A stretch of 5,466 nucleotides of DNA from positions 1 to 5,466 of the forward strand of contig JAJCYN010000518.1 of the NCBI GenBank assembly GCA_029262915.1, written 5' to 3'. This document shows, piece by piece, positions 5,070-5,466 of the stretch (positions are counted from its first letter, which is position 1; every line of letters starts with the position of its first letter). The DNA comes from Flavobacteriales bacterium. Lineage in GTDB: Bacteria; Bacteroidota; Bacteroidia; Flavobacteriales_E; Vicingaceae. The position numbers were made by a program, and so were the translations under genes. The notes below the pieces were generated by a model, which saw only the letters and a program-made list of their open reading frames with translations, made no database searches and was not told the DNA's origin.

Positions 5070-5466
5070 TAAAAATGTTTCTCTTCTTTAAGCATTCCTT
5101 TTTCATTGTAAAATTTCCAATGTCCTACTTCTTCATCTTCTTCATATTGTCCTTCATAACGCAATTGTCCATTAGGAAAATATACTTTGGCATCTCCTAT
5201 TCTTTTCCCATCCTTAAATGCTCCCAGACTTTGTAACTGCTCATCATCAAAAAAAGCTTTCCATTCACCTTCTCTCTTACCATTTTTAATCTTACCGTTC
5301 ATTTTTAGTTTTCCATTTTGATGAAAATATTTTTCCTCAACCTTCACTTCCTTACCTTCTTGTTCCTGAAAATAACTGATTTTTTTTGGTTGATTATCTG
5401 GATAGGTTCCTTCAATTTTTTCAACTATTGGACTTTCACAAGCAATTAAAAAAACAACACTTAATA
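5069..5466 (-). CDS. MORN-type repeat lipoprotein, 5' end outside the window
   Basis: The frame is open to the right edge, and 131 residues plus the TAA stop (5071-5069) are visible. The first visible residues LSVVFLIAC are the hydrophobic end of a lipoprotein signal peptide with lipobox L-I-A-C, so only a handful of N-terminal codons is missing. A GTG at 5347-5345 would give a 92-residue protein but would discard the export signal, so I reject it as the start. The rest is about four repeats of roughly 23 residues with the pattern NG-x-L-x(3)-G-x(5)-G-x(3)-G-x-W-x(2)-Y/F (for example NGKLKMNGKIKNGKREGEW and NGQLRYEGQYEEDEEVGHW), the MORN-like pattern seen in the YwqK group. It is probably anchored in the cell envelope; its function is unknown. 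It overlaps dnaG by one base and so is likely co-transcribed with it. Confidence 0.85.
   Translation of the reverse strand, partial: LSVVFLIACESPIVEKIEGTYPDNQPKKISYFQEQEGKEVKVEEKYFHQNGKLKMNGKIKNGKREGEWKAFFDDEQLQSLGAFKDGKRIGDAKVYFPNGQLRYEGQYEEDEEVGHWKFYNEKGMLKEEKHF

Noticed and set aside
5069..5347. A 92-residue version of the MORN protein starting at GTG 5347
   Set aside because: The same frame continues upstream to the window edge and encodes a lipobox (LSVVFLIAC), so the true start is beyond 5466.

Overview
This AT-rich window looks like the chromosome of a Bacteroidota bacterium, probably a flavobacterium or close relative. The reasons are promoters of the TTG-N18/20-TAnnTTTG type, A-rich sequence instead of Shine-Dalgarno sites before the starts, two lipoproteins (one lipocalin/TonB-C-like, one with MORN-type repeats), and a metX-homoserine dehydrogenase operon under a SAM-I riboswitch. 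The genus cannot be fixed from this sequence.

Layout from right to left, because nearly everything is on the minus strand. The 3' part of a MORN-repeat lipoprotein gene (5466 to 5069) overlaps dnaG (5069 to 3126) by one base. dnaG is complete and encodes DNA primase. Between dnaG and the methionine operon lies about 1.1 kb carrying the only plus-strand gene, a lipocalin/TonB-C-like lipoprotein (2088-2870), followed by about 250 bases of structured non-coding DNA. This block is bracketed by short repeats (near 2012-2070 and 3082-3125) and may be an inserted cassette. Its right end abuts the dnaG stop codon.

The methionine operon follows. A Bacteroidota-type promoter (1907-1879) drives a leader of about 450 nt. 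The leader holds a well-formed SAM-I riboswitch (1841-1704), three small hairpins (1669-1607), and a 10-codon ORF encoding M-H-N-C-C-C-C-C-N-C. That ORF lies wholly inside a 13-bp hairpin followed by a U-rich tract (1599-1549). A further alternative-pairing region sits at 1528-1474. Then come metX (1421-375) and, by a TAATG overlap, the N-terminal 125 codons of a homoserine dehydrogenase gene that runs off the left edge.

Homoserine dehydrogenase makes homoserine and MetX acetylates it, giving the carbon skeleton that receives sulfur for methionine. The leader therefore appears to sense both the end product (SAM) and the sulfur donor side (cysteine). The poly-cysteine leader ORF embedded in a terminator-like hairpin behind a SAM riboswitch is the most interesting signal here. 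The cassette-like block between dnaG and the operon is second.
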